Assembly: GCA_051984675.1 (NCBI GenBank)
Contig: JBPYFK010000132.1
Location: 1 to 20,825, forward strand
Reading direction: 5' to 3'
Length of the DNA stretch: 20,825 bases
From: JBPYFK01 sp051984675
GTDB lineage: Bacteria > Actinomycetota > Actinomycetes > Mycobacteriales > Pseudonocardiaceae
Shown here: one piece after another, positions 1 through 7,448 of the stretch
Numbering within the stretch: the stretch's first letter is position 1
Layout: each line of letters starts with the position of its first letter
Position numbers and translations under genes: made by a program
The notes under the pieces: generated by a model
Database searches by the model: none
Told to the model about the DNA's origin: nothing
What the model saw: the letters and a program-made list of their open reading frames with translations, nothing else

Positions 1-71
1 GATGTTCCTCCAGCGGAGTGGACACAAATTCTGTCGTGGCGGTGGTAGACATCCGTCGTTGATCCCGTTAG

Positions 72-99
72 GGTTCTTGTCACCCCGACGGCAAGAACC
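72..99. repeat. Inverted repeat (8-bp stem, 12-nt loop)
   Basis: GGTTCTTG (72-79) pairs perfectly with CAAGAACC (92-99) across a 12-nt loop. It is the first of four inverted repeats in the gene-free first 350 bases. Its role is unknown: it could be part of a structured leader, a regulator site or the tail of an upstream transcript. Confidence 0.5.
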
Positions 100-149
100 A
101 ACCGTCATCAGCGACGAAGGCATGACAGCAGGAGAAAACGACAGAGACC

Positions 150-179
150 CCGGGTGGGGGCCAACCGGTCCCCACCCGG
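150..179. repeat. Inverted repeat (10-bp GC stem, 10-nt loop)
   Basis: CCGGGTGGGG (150-159) pairs with CCCCACCCGG (170-179). It is a strong all-perfect hairpin in an intergenic stretch. It has no T-tract, so it could be a GC-rich actinobacterial terminator or a leader element. Confidence 0.5.
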
Positions 180-245
180 TTACGAAGACCTTCTCGGTGC
201 CCCACACGAGAGAACAGGAAGGAGGGTTGTTTATTCACTGACGAG

Positions 246-274
246 GCGCCGGGTTCGCCCGTGAACCCCGGCGC
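246..274. repeat. Inverted repeat with one bulge
   Basis: GCGCCGGGTTC pairs with GAACCCCGGCGC around a short loop; one extra C makes a bulge. It lies between a purine-rich stretch (AGGAAGGAGGG near 218-228) and the next, stronger hairpin. It is the third structured element of the leader-like region. Confidence 0.4.
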
Positions 275-314
275 GGGCAACCCATGGCGGTTGTAGTGAG
301 TAAGTACCTCTCCG

Positions 315-346
315 GCCCCCGGCACACCACACGGTGTGCCGGGGGC
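315..346 (+). terminator. Strong hairpin, terminator or attenuator candidate
   Basis: GCCCCCGGCACACC (315-328) and GGTGTGCCGGGGGC (333-346) form a perfect 14-bp stem with the tetraloop ACAC, followed by TTGT. This is the most stable hairpin seen in the window. It ends 22 nt before the ATG of the MerR remnant, so it could be an intrinsic terminator of an upstream unit or an attenuator in the remnant's leader. The strand is assigned from the direction of the downstream remnant. Confidence 0.6.
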
Positions 347-368
347 TTGTCGAGCGACAGGAACACCG

Positions 369-485
369 ATGAACGACCAGCGATCTCTTACAGCCGAGGA
401 GAAATTCGACGACCACCATTACCCCGCCTACACCATGGGCCCGTGCAGCAGACCCGATCGTCTAGTGCCCTCTGCTGGTCTCTAG
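369..485 (+). pseudogene. Remnant of a MerR-type HTH regulator (5' end only, frameshifted)
   Basis: An ATG at 369, preceded by an AGGA ribosome-binding site, opens a 38-codon frame. Its first 24 residues (MNDQRSLTAEEK, then FDDHHYPAYTMG) match from memory the N-terminus of a common actinobacterial MerR-like regulator. That family continues YPAYTMG-RAAE before its helix-turn-helix. Here the frame continues PCSRPDR and stops at 483-485. Removing one C from the CCC run at 440-442 restores GRAAD, which suggests a single-base insertion. The restored frame soon meets TAG and no HTH wing (GGHRRYS) can be found, so downstream sequence is also lost or decayed. The call rests on a short remembered motif. 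A genuine 38-residue peptide is the alternative. Confidence 0.5.
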
Positions 486-645
486 CGCCGCTCCAATAGC
501 TGCCCCGTGATCAGCAACTACGCGTAGCGCGGCCCGTTTCTGCCGTATTCCGGTCGCACCCCCACATGGCACGCGACACGTTGGGGAACCACGCGGGCAG
601 GGCGCCGCGAGTGAGGAGGCCACGGAACAGGGGGGCGCGCAATGG
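486..645. other. Gene-free stretch between MerR remnant and patatin gene
   Basis: I see no convincing gene here. A string near 508-531 weakly resembles the QLR(V/I)A segment that follows the helix-turn-helix in the MerR-like family, consistent with decayed remains of that gene. It also receives the 3' end of the patatin-like gene from the minus strand. No clear terminator hairpin is visible. Confidence 0.3.
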
Positions 646-1557
646 TCAGAGGAACGTCACGCGGGTCGCTTCCTGCTTGCCTTGGGCGACACCGGCACGG
701 GCGGCGGGGATGCGGGTTGCCGGGTCCATCTGGTTCGTGCCCATCGCGGCTCGGGAATCGGCGTCCGGTGTGATCACCTCGACGTGGCTGCCCTGCTTGC
801 GCAGGGCCTCGACCTGGCTTGCCAGGTCCGTGCCCCATTCCGGTTCTCTGCGCAGACCCTCGAACCGGCCTTCCGGCGGTGTCCCGCTCCGTCCGCCCAA
901 CGGCGAGAGCACCACGACGCATCCATAGCCCGAGGCAAGGTCGGCGTTTTCCGCAGAACGCACGCCACCGTTGATGTAGTGAGTGCCGTTGATGCTGTGG
1001 GTGGGGACCAGCCCGGGCAGCGCGGTGCTCGCGGTGACCGCGTCCACCAGGTCGACGCCGCAATCGCGGTCGAACGCGGCCAACTCGCCGGTATGCGCGT
1101 CGACGGCGACCACGATCATCGGCTTGTCCGGCCATTCAGGACGAGGCAACCGGGCGGCGACCATTGCGCGCCGCTGCCCCGTCCCGGGTGCGAGTGTGGA
1201 GTCGCTTTCCAACCCGAACGCGCCCATCGCACGTTGTAGATCGGCTGCCGAGGTGGCGGCGGCGCCGATGGCCCTCATCCGCTCGAACACCGTGGCCATC
1301 GGCAGGGACGGCGGCTGCTGCGGGTTCTGTCCGACCGGTTGAACCGGCGGGGACAGCACCGCAGCCAACAGTTCGGCCGCGGGTACACCGCTGCGCACCT
1401 GCGCTGCCGTGGTGGCACCGGACGAGGTGCCGACCACGAGATCGGCGGCCTCTGTCAGATCGAGACCAGCTTCGGCGAGACCTGCGATGATGCCGATCTG
1501 CCACGCTTGTCCGGCAGCCCCACCACCACCGAGGACCAGAGCAACGTCGTGAACCAT
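646..1557 (-). CDS. Patatin-like phospholipase family protein with altered catalytic dyad
   Basis: A 303-residue cytosolic-type patatin-fold hydrolase; family members cleave acyl esters of phospholipids or related lipids with a Ser-Asp dyad. Visible: the glycine-rich oxyanion loop GGGGAAG at residues 10-16, and the nucleophile elbow GTSSG at 43-47 with Ser45. The second block reads YINGGVRSAENADLA at 194-208, where the family usually has (V/I/M)DGG. The dyad Asp is therefore Asn196 (codon AAC, complement of 970-972). Everything around it is well conserved, so activity may be lost, reduced or reassigned. I chose the ATG at 1557 because AAAGGCG lies just upstream and the protein then starts directly with the first beta strand; an upstream in-frame start at 1650 adds 31 unlikely residues. 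It lies 192 nt downstream of the Pls-like gene on the same strand and could be co-transcribed with it. Confidence 0.85.
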   Translation of the reverse strand: MVHDVALVLGGGGAAGQAWQIGIIAGLAEAGLDLTEAADLVVGTSSGATTAAQVRSGVPAAELLAAVLSPPVQPVGQNPQQPPSLPMATVFERMRAIGAAATSAADLQRAMGAFGLESDSTLAPGTGQRRAMVAARLPRPEWPDKPMIVVAVDAHTGELAAFDRDCGVDLVDAVTASTALPGLVPTHSINGTHYINGGVRSAENADLASGYGCVVVLSPLGGRSGTPPEGRFEGLRREPEWGTDLASQVEALRKQGSHVEVITPDADSRAAMGTNQMDPATRIPAARAGVAQGKQEATRVTFL

Positions 1558-1607
1558 GGGTGTCGCCTTTCGGGAGTGCCGTGTGATCGAGGCGCTCCCG
1601 GCGATCC

Positions 1608-1667
1608 CTACGTCAACCGCCCGACCGTGATGGAGAGCGGGAGCACCCACATCGATACCGCGTTCAT
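1608..1667 (-). CDS. Putative 19-residue hydrophobic peptide with ideal Shine-Dalgarno
   Basis: The ATG at 1667 is preceded by GAGGAGGTGAG, which contains the full anti-SD complement AGGAGGTGA, at proper spacing. The frame encodes MNAVSMWVLPLSITVGRLT and stops at 1608. The peptide is largely hydrophobic, about one short membrane segment long. It sits between the Pls-like gene (ending at 1750) and the patatin-like gene (starting at 1557), so it could be a leader peptide, a small membrane partner, or the start of a gene truncated by mutation. I recognise no family. The ribosome-binding site is the main support. Confidence 0.4.
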   Translation of the reverse strand: MNAVSMWVLPLSITVGRLT

Positions 1668-1749
1668 GGGTCTCACCTCCTCGGACGGTGTCACGGTCGA
1701 CTGCAACCTACCAGCCCGATGCGATCCCGCCCATCCCTTTTGTACGGAC

Positions 1750-4700
1750 TCAACTTCCTCCGGTCCTGAACACAGGTAGCTCCGGGCCGAGATGACCAGC
1801 GCCGTCGCGTCGTGTGGCGACGTGTTCCGGTCTGGGCTTCCCGGCTCGCGGTGCCCGATGCTTCCCGGCTCCGCCCACGACCGGCTGCATGGTCCACTGT
1901 GGAACGCCGAGTTCGTGCCGGCGGAGGTGCCCAACAGGGGTATGGTCGGCGTCGCCGTCCGGCTGGTGTGCCCGGGTGGGCACTCCCGCATACAACAGTC
2001 CGGGCTGGAGCCGCTCGTGTTTCATGATGACACTGTGCGGCGCTACCGACGTGTGCTCGCCGATGTCGGCGCCATACAGCGGAACCGTGGCGGGGCCGAG
2101 CGTCGAGTACGCCCCTACCCGTATGCGGCCGATCTTGAGCACGCGGTCTTCGAAGGTGTGGGCCTGGAACATGGCGTTGACCGTGGCGCCGTCGCCGATG
2201 TCGAGCATGTCAGGGTCGACGACCTGCGCGAAGCCGTCGCCGAGCACGACCCGCCTGCCGATGCGCATCCCCATCCGGCGCAGGTATATCGGCAGCAACA
2301 GCGTGCCTTCCCCTGCCGACAGTATCCGGCTGGCGATGAAGCCCCACGCGACGTAGAGAAAGTCCCATCGGCTGCACCAACACGACCACAGCGGGTGGGT
2401 TGCTTCGCGGACCCGACCCAACAGGCCCCATTTCAGCGCCAGCACGAACAGGCACAGCAACCCGCCGGTCGACGCCGTGATCGCGGGCACCGCGAGCAGC
2501 AGCGCCGCGATCGGTAGGCGCTCCGCCGCGTGAATGACCGCGAACGTCCACAGCAGCGCGGCGAGCATCGGAACGACCGGCAACGTGAACCGCAGCCATT
2601 CCCAGAACACGCGGGTGACGACCCGGAGCAACGGCGGGTCGCTGGTCAGGGATCGGTCGGTGGTGAGGACTTCCCGGCGGGGCAACTCCAGTGGCGGGTG
2701 GCCGAACCACGAACTGCCGGGGCGCACGGTTCGGTCGTCGGCCACGGTCGAGATGCCGATCAGGATGTCCGGTGGTAGTCGCTGTCCGGCGGCCACCACC
2801 GCGTGATTACCGAGGAATGTCCTGCTTTCCAGGACGACGGGGGCCAGGGTCACGGTGCCGTGGTGCACCCGTGGCCCGCCCAGGTAGATGCCGTCGGCGA
2901 GGAACGTGCCCGCGTTGATGTGCACCATCTCGGGCACGGTGTCGATGATCGTGCTGATCTCGCAGTCGTCCCCGACGGTCATGCCGGCGGCGCGCAACCA
3001 CATCGGCCAGAACAGGCTGCCGCTGAGCCAGGTTCCCGCCGAACTCACCAGCCCGGTCTTCAGCCACACCCGCAGGTAGGTCGTGCTCCACCTGCTGATG
3101 ACGCTGGCGGGCAGGGTGCCGAGAGTGCGTGCCGCGAGGGCTTCCAGGGCCAGGGCGCACACCAGCGCCAGACACTCGGTGCTGCCGATGATCACCAGCA
3201 GCGGCAGGTTCGCGGCCGGCTGCGCCAGGGCCGCGAGCAAGGAATCGTAGGTCAGGGCGAAGCGGCTGATGATCAGGACGGCCGCCAGCGTGTAGGGCAT
3301 CGCGAGGATCGCCTGCAACAGGCTTTGGCTGGCGATCATCGCCGCGCCGTGCGCCAGCGGGGACAGGCACTTTCCGGGGCTGGTCGGTGCGGGCGGTGTG
3401 GGTGCGTCTCCGGCTGCCCGGGCGGGGACTCCGTCCCACCGCTGGCCTTCGGGGATGGCGCTGCCTGCCGGCAGTGCGGACAGCGCGGTCAGCCACGCGC
3501 GCGCGCCCACCCGCGTGTTCGGTCCCACGCCGGCGCGCACGTCCAGCGTGGCGCCGTCGCCGAGGGTGACCGGTCCGAGCACGACCTGGCCCTGGTCCAG
3601 CTGGACCAGGCCGACCGACGCGTCCTGGCTGAGGGTGACGTCGTCGCCGATGTGCAGCAGGTCCCATCCGCCCTGGACCAGCGCGACCCCACGGTGGATG
3701 TGCACGCGCCGGCCGATGCGGGCACCCAGCGCTCGCAGCACCATGCACTGGAACTCGGTGCCCGCCAGGGTGCCCCAGGGGATGAGCCGCAGGAACTGCC
3801 GCACGATCCACATGCGGACGTATACGCCGCTCCACACCGGTGCGCGCAGCGGCGTATACCGGCCGATGAGGACTTTCTTGGCCTGCACGGCGACCGCGGT
3901 CGACAGTGGGGTGAGGACGACGCGGACAGCGGCCAGCAGCAGCGGCGCCAGCAGGACCAGGGGAATGAGACCGATCGCCTCCGACAGCCACGGCAGCAGC
4001 CAGAACACGATGACGTAGCCGATGGTCGACACGGCCAGCAGTTCCAGCACCAGCCACACGGACTGCACGGCGGTCACCCGTGTGGCGCTGCGGGCGGTGT
4101 CCTGTGGCGGTGCCGGGGGTGGCCCGGCTGACACGCCGTCGGGTTCGGCGTCGGGTGGCTGGGCGCGGCGGGCCAGTTCCGCGACGGTCCGGGCTTCGTA
4201 GACGTCGCGGACCGTGATCGACGCGGTCGCGGGGTCGGCCCGCAGCTGGGTGACGAGCAGGGCCGCGTTCAGCGAGTTCCCGCCGAGGTCCTGGAAGAAG
4301 TCGTCGTCGACCCGGGGATCATTCGGCAGGGTGAGCACCTGGCGGACGGCGTGGGCGATGCTGCCCTCGATCGGGTTCCGTGGCGGCGCGACCGGGTCAG
4401 GATCGCGATGTCCCACCGACAGCAGGGGCAGGTCGCTGCGGCGCAGTTTGCCGCTGGCGGTGCGGGGCAGTTGGTCGGCGGTGCCGAAGATGGACGGAAC
4501 CATGTAGCTCGGCAGCGCTGAGTGCAGCTGGCGTTTCAGGTCGTCGACGTGGGGCGGTCGGGTGGGTTCGGTGGGCACCACGTGGGCGGCCAGGATCTGC
4601 GTGGCGCCTTCGCCCTGCACGCGGCAGGCGGCTTCGCGGATTCCGGGGCAGCGGGCCAGGCAGGACTCGATGGCTTCCAACTCGATCCGGTAGCCGCGCA

Positions 4701-5946
4701 GTTTGACCTGGCCGTCGATGCGACCGTGGTAGTACACGGTTCCGTCCGGCTCGGCGTGGACCAGATCGCCGGTGCGGTAGATCCGTCCGAGGCGGGGGTG
4801 GTCGGGGAACTTCTCGGCGTCCAGCTCCGGCCGGTTGAGGTACCCCACCGCCACTCCCGTGCCGCTGAGGCACAGTTCGCCCTGCTGCCCGGCGGTGACG
4901 GGGTCGAGGTTGTCGTCGAGAACGTGGGCACGCATTCCGGGAACGGCGCGTCCGATGGCGACTTTGTCGCCGGCGACGACGTCGTGGCGCAGGCAGGTGA
5001 CGGTGCATTCGGTCGGTCCGTATCCGTTGACCATGCGCCGCCCGCGTGACCAACGCTCGGCGACGTCCTCGGGCAGCGCTTCGCCGCCGACGTAGAGCAG
5101 GCGCAACCGCGGGAGCTGCGCCTGCGGGTCCGGGCATCCCGTTGCCCGCAACAGGGTGGGTGGCGGGCAGAGCACGGTGATGTGCTCGTGCCGCAGCCAG
5201 GCCACCAGGTCGGGTCCGAGTCGGGCGGTGTGGTCGTCCATCACCACGACCGTGGCGCCGGAGGCCAGGGCCATCCAGGTCTCCTCCACCGACGAGTCGT
5301 AGGCCGCCGAGGAGCCCTGCGCGATGCGGTCTCCCGGGCCGGGTGCGAACTCCACCAGGTCGCCGCTGATGAGGCTGGCGATGCTGTGGTGGGCGATGAG
5401 CACGCCTTTGGGTGCGCCCGTGCTGCCCGAGGTGTAGATGACGTAGGCGATGTCCTCCGGGGTGGGCGGCGCGGGGGGCGGCGCGTCCTGGTTGCCCAGG
5501 GGTTGATCCACGCGGATGATCGGGGCCCGGTAGCCCAGACGCGTGGCACGGTCGGCGCCCGCGCCGTCGGTAACCAGGGCCGCGGCGTCCGCGTCGTGCA
5601 GGATGTGCCGGATCTGGTCGTCGGGAAACGCCGGGTCGAGGCACACGTGGGCCGACGCTGATCGCAGGATGGCCAGTTGCGCGGCGTAGAGCGCTTCGGT
5701 GGTGCGGGACAGCAGGACGGCGACCACGCGGCCCGGTTCCGCGACCCGATGCACGGCCCGTGCGAGTGCCTCGGCATGGCGCTGCAGTTGCGCGTAGGAA
5801 ACCGTCTGTCGCTGTGGACGTCCCGCTCCTGGGGGAACGTCCACGGCGACGGCGTCCGGCCACCGTCGCGCGGTCCGTTCGAAGAACTCGTACAGAGCCG
5901 ACGGTTGGCCGGTGTGCTGTGGCGGCGCCTCAGAGGTCAACGACAT
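1750..5946 (-). CDS. Pls/PosA-family NRPS-like synthetase (adenylation-thiolation-membrane domains), candidate homo-polyamino-acid synthetase
   Basis: A 1398-residue protein built like epsilon-poly-L-lysine synthetase and its PosA relatives. An adenylation domain (about 15-510) shows A3 YTSGSTGAPKG (171-181), A5 NGYGPTE (307-313), A7 YRTGDL (390-395), A8 near 409-424 and A10 with Lys500. A thiolation domain has FFQDLGGNSL (550-559), with Ser558 the expected phosphopantetheine site. The C-terminal half (about 625-1325) alternates hydrophobic segments with three left-handed beta-helix-like blocks (about 740-815, 985-1065, 1225-1320), the terminal domain of this family. Such enzymes activate one amino acid and extend a chain at the membrane without classical condensation domains. 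Read by eye, the specificity residues are D217 S218 E221 C260 L284 V286 G308 V316 T317 K500. The Glu at the third position also occurs in lysine-activating domains. Residues after about 1325 form a basic tail outside the repeats. The start at 5946 overlaps the SET gene by 17 nt and has only a weak RBS, implying coupled translation. Confidence 0.9.
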   Translation of the reverse strand: MSLTSEAPPQHTGQPSALYEFFERTARRWPDAVAVDVPPGAGRPQRQTVSYAQLQRHAEALARAVHRVAEPGRVVAVLLSRTTEALYAAQLAILRSASAHVCLDPAFPDDQIRHILHDADAAALVTDGAGADRATRLGYRAPIIRVDQPLGNQDAPPPAPPTPEDIAYVIYTSGSTGAPKGVLIAHHSIASLISGDLVEFAPGPGDRIAQGSSAAYDSSVEETWMALASGATVVVMDDHTARLGPDLVAWLRHEHITVLCPPPTLLRATGCPDPQAQLPRLRLLYVGGEALPEDVAERWSRGRRMVNGYGPTECTVTCLRHDVVAGDKVAIGRAVPGMRAHVLDDNLDPVTAGQQGELCLSGTGVAVGYLNRPELDAEKFPDHPRLGRIYRTGDLVHAEPDGTVYYHGRIDGQVKLRGYRIELEAIESCLARCPGIREAACRVQGEGATQILAAHVVPTEPTRPPHVDDLKRQLHSALPSYMVPSIFGTADQLPRTASGKLRRSDLPLLSVGHRDPDPVAPPRNPIEGSIAHAVRQVLTLPNDPRVDDDFFQDLGGNSLNAALLVTQLRADPATASITVRDVYEARTVAELARRAQPPDAEPDGVSAGPPPAPPQDTARSATRVTAVQSVWLVLELLAVSTIGYVIVFWLLPWLSEAIGLIPLVLLAPLLLAAVRVVLTPLSTAVAVQAKKVLIGRYTPLRAPVWSGVYVRMWIVRQFLRLIPWGTLAGTEFQCMVLRALGARIGRRVHIHRGVALVQGGWDLLHIGDDVTLSQDASVGLVQLDQGQVVLGPVTLGDGATLDVRAGVGPNTRVGARAWLTALSALPAGSAIPEGQRWDGVPARAAGDAPTPPAPTSPGKCLSPLAHGAAMIASQSLLQAILAMPYTLAAVLIISRFALTYDSLLAALAQPAANLPLLVIIGSTECLALVCALALEALAARTLGTLPASVISRWSTTYLRVWLKTGLVSSAGTWLSGSLFWPMWLRAAGMTVGDDCEISTIIDTVPEMVHINAGTFLADGIYLGGPRVHHGTVTLAPVVLESRTFLGNHAVVAAGQRLPPDILIGISTVADDRTVRPGSSWFGHPPLELPRREVLTTDRSLTSDPPLLRVVTRVFWEWLRFTLPVVPMLAALLWTFAVIHAAERLPIAALLLAVPAITASTGGLLCLFVLALKWGLLGRVREATHPLWSCWCSRWDFLYVAWGFIASRILSAGEGTLLLPIYLRRMGMRIGRRVVLGDGFAQVVDPDMLDIGDGATVNAMFQAHTFEDRVLKIGRIRVGAYSTLGPATVPLYGADIGEHTSVAPHSVIMKHERLQPGLLYAGVPTRAHQPDGDADHTPVGHLRRHELGVPQWTMQPVVGGAGKHRAPRAGKPRPEHVATRRDGAGHLGPELPVFRTGGS

Positions 5947-6466
5947 GCTGGTCCCCAGCGCTCACCGGTGACGCCAGCGCGTCCTCGGTCAGCAGTGACC
6001 GCAGATGGTCGGCCAGCCAGGGGCGCAGCCGTTGCCGTTCGGTGCCGGGAAGGAACCGGAATCCCCGAATCAGTCCGGCGCAGTGCTCGCTTCCGCAGCG
6101 GCAGTGAAACGGCTCGGCCAGCTTGTATTCGGTGGAGTTGTAGTGGAAGGTGATCTCCTGCCACGGCTTGATGGGTTTCAGGGCGAACAGCGAAGTGCCC
6201 CGCAACAGTGCGTTGGGATCACAGCTGTGGTTGACGAAGCGCCAGTAGAACCGGTCCATGACCTCCTCGGCGCTGTAGGACGCGGGAACGTCGAGGTGAA
6301 CCTTTCGTCCAATCTGGACGGAATGTTGGGTGGGGAAGTCGATCAGTTCCCCTTCGAGTTCGAACAGGCAGCTGCCACTGGGAACAGTGTCCCGCGCGAC
6401 GAGCGCGTATTCGCCGCCGGATCGTACGACTGCGACCCGGCCGTTGCGCTGGGTGCGTTCAGACAT
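5930..6466 (-). CDS. SET-domain protein-lysine methyltransferase-like protein
   Basis: A 178-residue compact SET protein. SET enzymes transfer methyl groups from S-adenosylmethionine to lysine side chains. Visible: NHSCDPN at 79-85 (the knot motif NHSCxPN), ITFHYN at 105-110 where many members have DYN, and a post-SET cysteine group CRCGSEHC at 122-129. That group, with Cys82, can bind the usual zinc ion. Tyr109 is the expected catalytic tyrosine. No pre-SET region, signal peptide or membrane segment is seen, so it should be cytosolic. The ATG at 6466 has GGAG upstream. The last codons overlap the start of the Pls-like synthetase by 17 nt, so the two are almost certainly one operon with linked stoichiometry. 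A role in methylating the amino-acid polymer, its monomer or a resident protein is inference; nothing in the sequence fixes the substrate. Confidence 0.85.
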   Translation of the reverse strand: MSERTQRNGRVAVVRSGGEYALVARDTVPSGSCLFELEGELIDFPTQHSVQIGRKVHLDVPASYSAEEVMDRFYWRFVNHSCDPNALLRGTSLFALKPIKPWQEITFHYNSTEYKLAEPFHCRCGSEHCAGLIRGFRFLPGTERQRLRPWLADHLRSLLTEDALASPVSAGDQHVVDL

Positions 6467-6809
6467 CCTGCCATCTCCAATGCTTCGAAGGCCGCGGGCT
6501 TTAACCGGCTACTACGCAGCAGTCATCGAAGCGGTTCATGACCCGTAACCAAGATTGTTGGATTTCCCTTTCCGACTTTAGTATTCAAACTATCCACAGT
6601 GGCCATTATGGCGGACATCTGGGACCGCGCCACCGATCGATCGTTCGTGGATCTCGACCAAAAAAATTGTGATCCCGCTGAACCGGACACCGACCGGGCG
6701 CGTACCTCCTGACACATCTGGCACGGCGATCCACCGAATCGTGCGGCAACACCGACCGATGGCGGGTTCGCGCTGCTCGAAATTCCGTTGTGAAGCAAGG
6801 AGATCGCAG
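6467..6809. promoter_or_regulatory. Divergent intergenic region between SET-Pls operon and lipoprotein operon
   Basis: This 343-nt stretch has no convincing gene and is clearly AT-richer than its surroundings between about 6540 and 6680, as expected for divergent promoters. Candidate plus-strand elements are TTGGAT (6558-6563) and TAGTAT (6579-6584), with a short 15-nt spacer. A 10-bp self-complementary string CGATCGATCG (6634-6643) could be an operator half or chance. No promoter can be fixed with confidence by eye. Confidence 0.4.
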
Positions 6810-7448
6810 ATGAAAATGTCGCGTGTTCGTATCGCGTGCACTCTCGCCGGGTGCGCGGCGCTGCTGTCCACCAGCGCCTGCGCCAGCTTGGGATACGGCA
6901 GTGCGGGACACACCTCGCCGGGTTCGTCCGGCTCGTCCGGCTACGGCAGTTCCCAACCCGGCTACGGCAGCCCGCAACCCGGCGGCGACGCCCCTGCCGC
7001 AGCGCCGCAGGGAGGCTCGGCCGTTGCTGCCCGGTCGACGCTGAACATGACCATGTCCGGGCAACTCGGCCCAATCGTCACCGACGCCGCCGGCTACACG
7101 CTCTACCGCTTCGACAAGGACACCTCCAAACCGCCGAACTCCAACTGCGAGGCCCAGTGCGCCAAGAAGTGGCCGCCGGCGCTGGCCACCGGACCGATCA
7201 CGGTCAACGGCCTCGACCAGAGCGCGGTGGGCACCGTCAAGCGCAGTGACGGCACGATGCAGCTCACGCTCGGCGGCTGGCCGCTGTACCGCTACGCGCA
7301 GGACGGGCCCGGCGACGTCAAGGGAGAGAACGTCGGCGGCGTCTGGTACGCCACCACGCCGTCCGGCAAGAAGGCCCAGGCCCCAGCCGGCGGCGGCCAA
7401 GGCACGGGCAATCCCTCGGATGGCAGCTACGGCAGGTACGGCGGGTGA
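6810..7448 (+). CDS. Lipoprotein with PF03640-type secreted repeats
   Basis: A 212-residue predicted lipoprotein. The N-terminus has a basic start, a short hydrophobic core and a lipobox-like TSAC with Cys24 as the lipidated residue, placing it outside the membrane. A low-complexity Gly/Ser/Pro/Gln linker (about 27-75) follows, then two repeats of the PF03640 type: GYTLYRFDKD (95-104) with CEAQCAKKWPP (113-123), and GGWPLYRYAQD (155-165) with GVWY (177-180). The biochemical role of this family is unknown to me. AAGGAGA at 6797-6803, 6 nt before the ATG, selects 6810 over the ATG at 6816. The stop TGA overlaps the GTG start of the next gene, indicating an operon. Confidence 0.85.
   Translation: MKMSRVRIACTLAGCAALLSTSACASLGYGSAGHTSPGSSGSSGYGSSQPGYGSPQPGGDAPAAAPQGGSAVAARSTLNMTMSGQLGPIVTDAAGYTLYRFDKDTSKPPNSNCEAQCAKKWPPALATGPITVNGLDQSAVGTVKRSDGTMQLTLGGWPLYRYAQDGPGDVKGENVGGVWYATTPSGKKAQAPAGGGQGTGNPSDGSYGRYGG
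6939..6980 (+). repeat. 21-bp tandem repeat (two copies) in lipoprotein linker
   Basis: Two adjacent 21-nt units beginning GGCTACGGCAG encode the heptapeptides GYGSSQP and GYGSPQP in the extracytoplasmic linker of the PF03640 lipoprotein. Copy number could vary between strains by slippage. Confidence 0.7.

Noticed and set aside
284..499. 71-codon frame starting MAVVVSKYLSG
   Set aside because: It reads straight through the 14-bp hairpin at 315-346, has no good ribosome-binding site and has no family motif; a chance frame is more likely.
2803..4131. 442-codon open frame on the plus strand
   Set aside because: It is antisense to the Pls-like synthetase and low-complexity (Gln/Gly/Arg/Asp).
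6634..6643. CGATCGATCG as a specific operator
   Set aside because: The string is short and self-complementary and easily occurs by chance; there is no second copy near either promoter.
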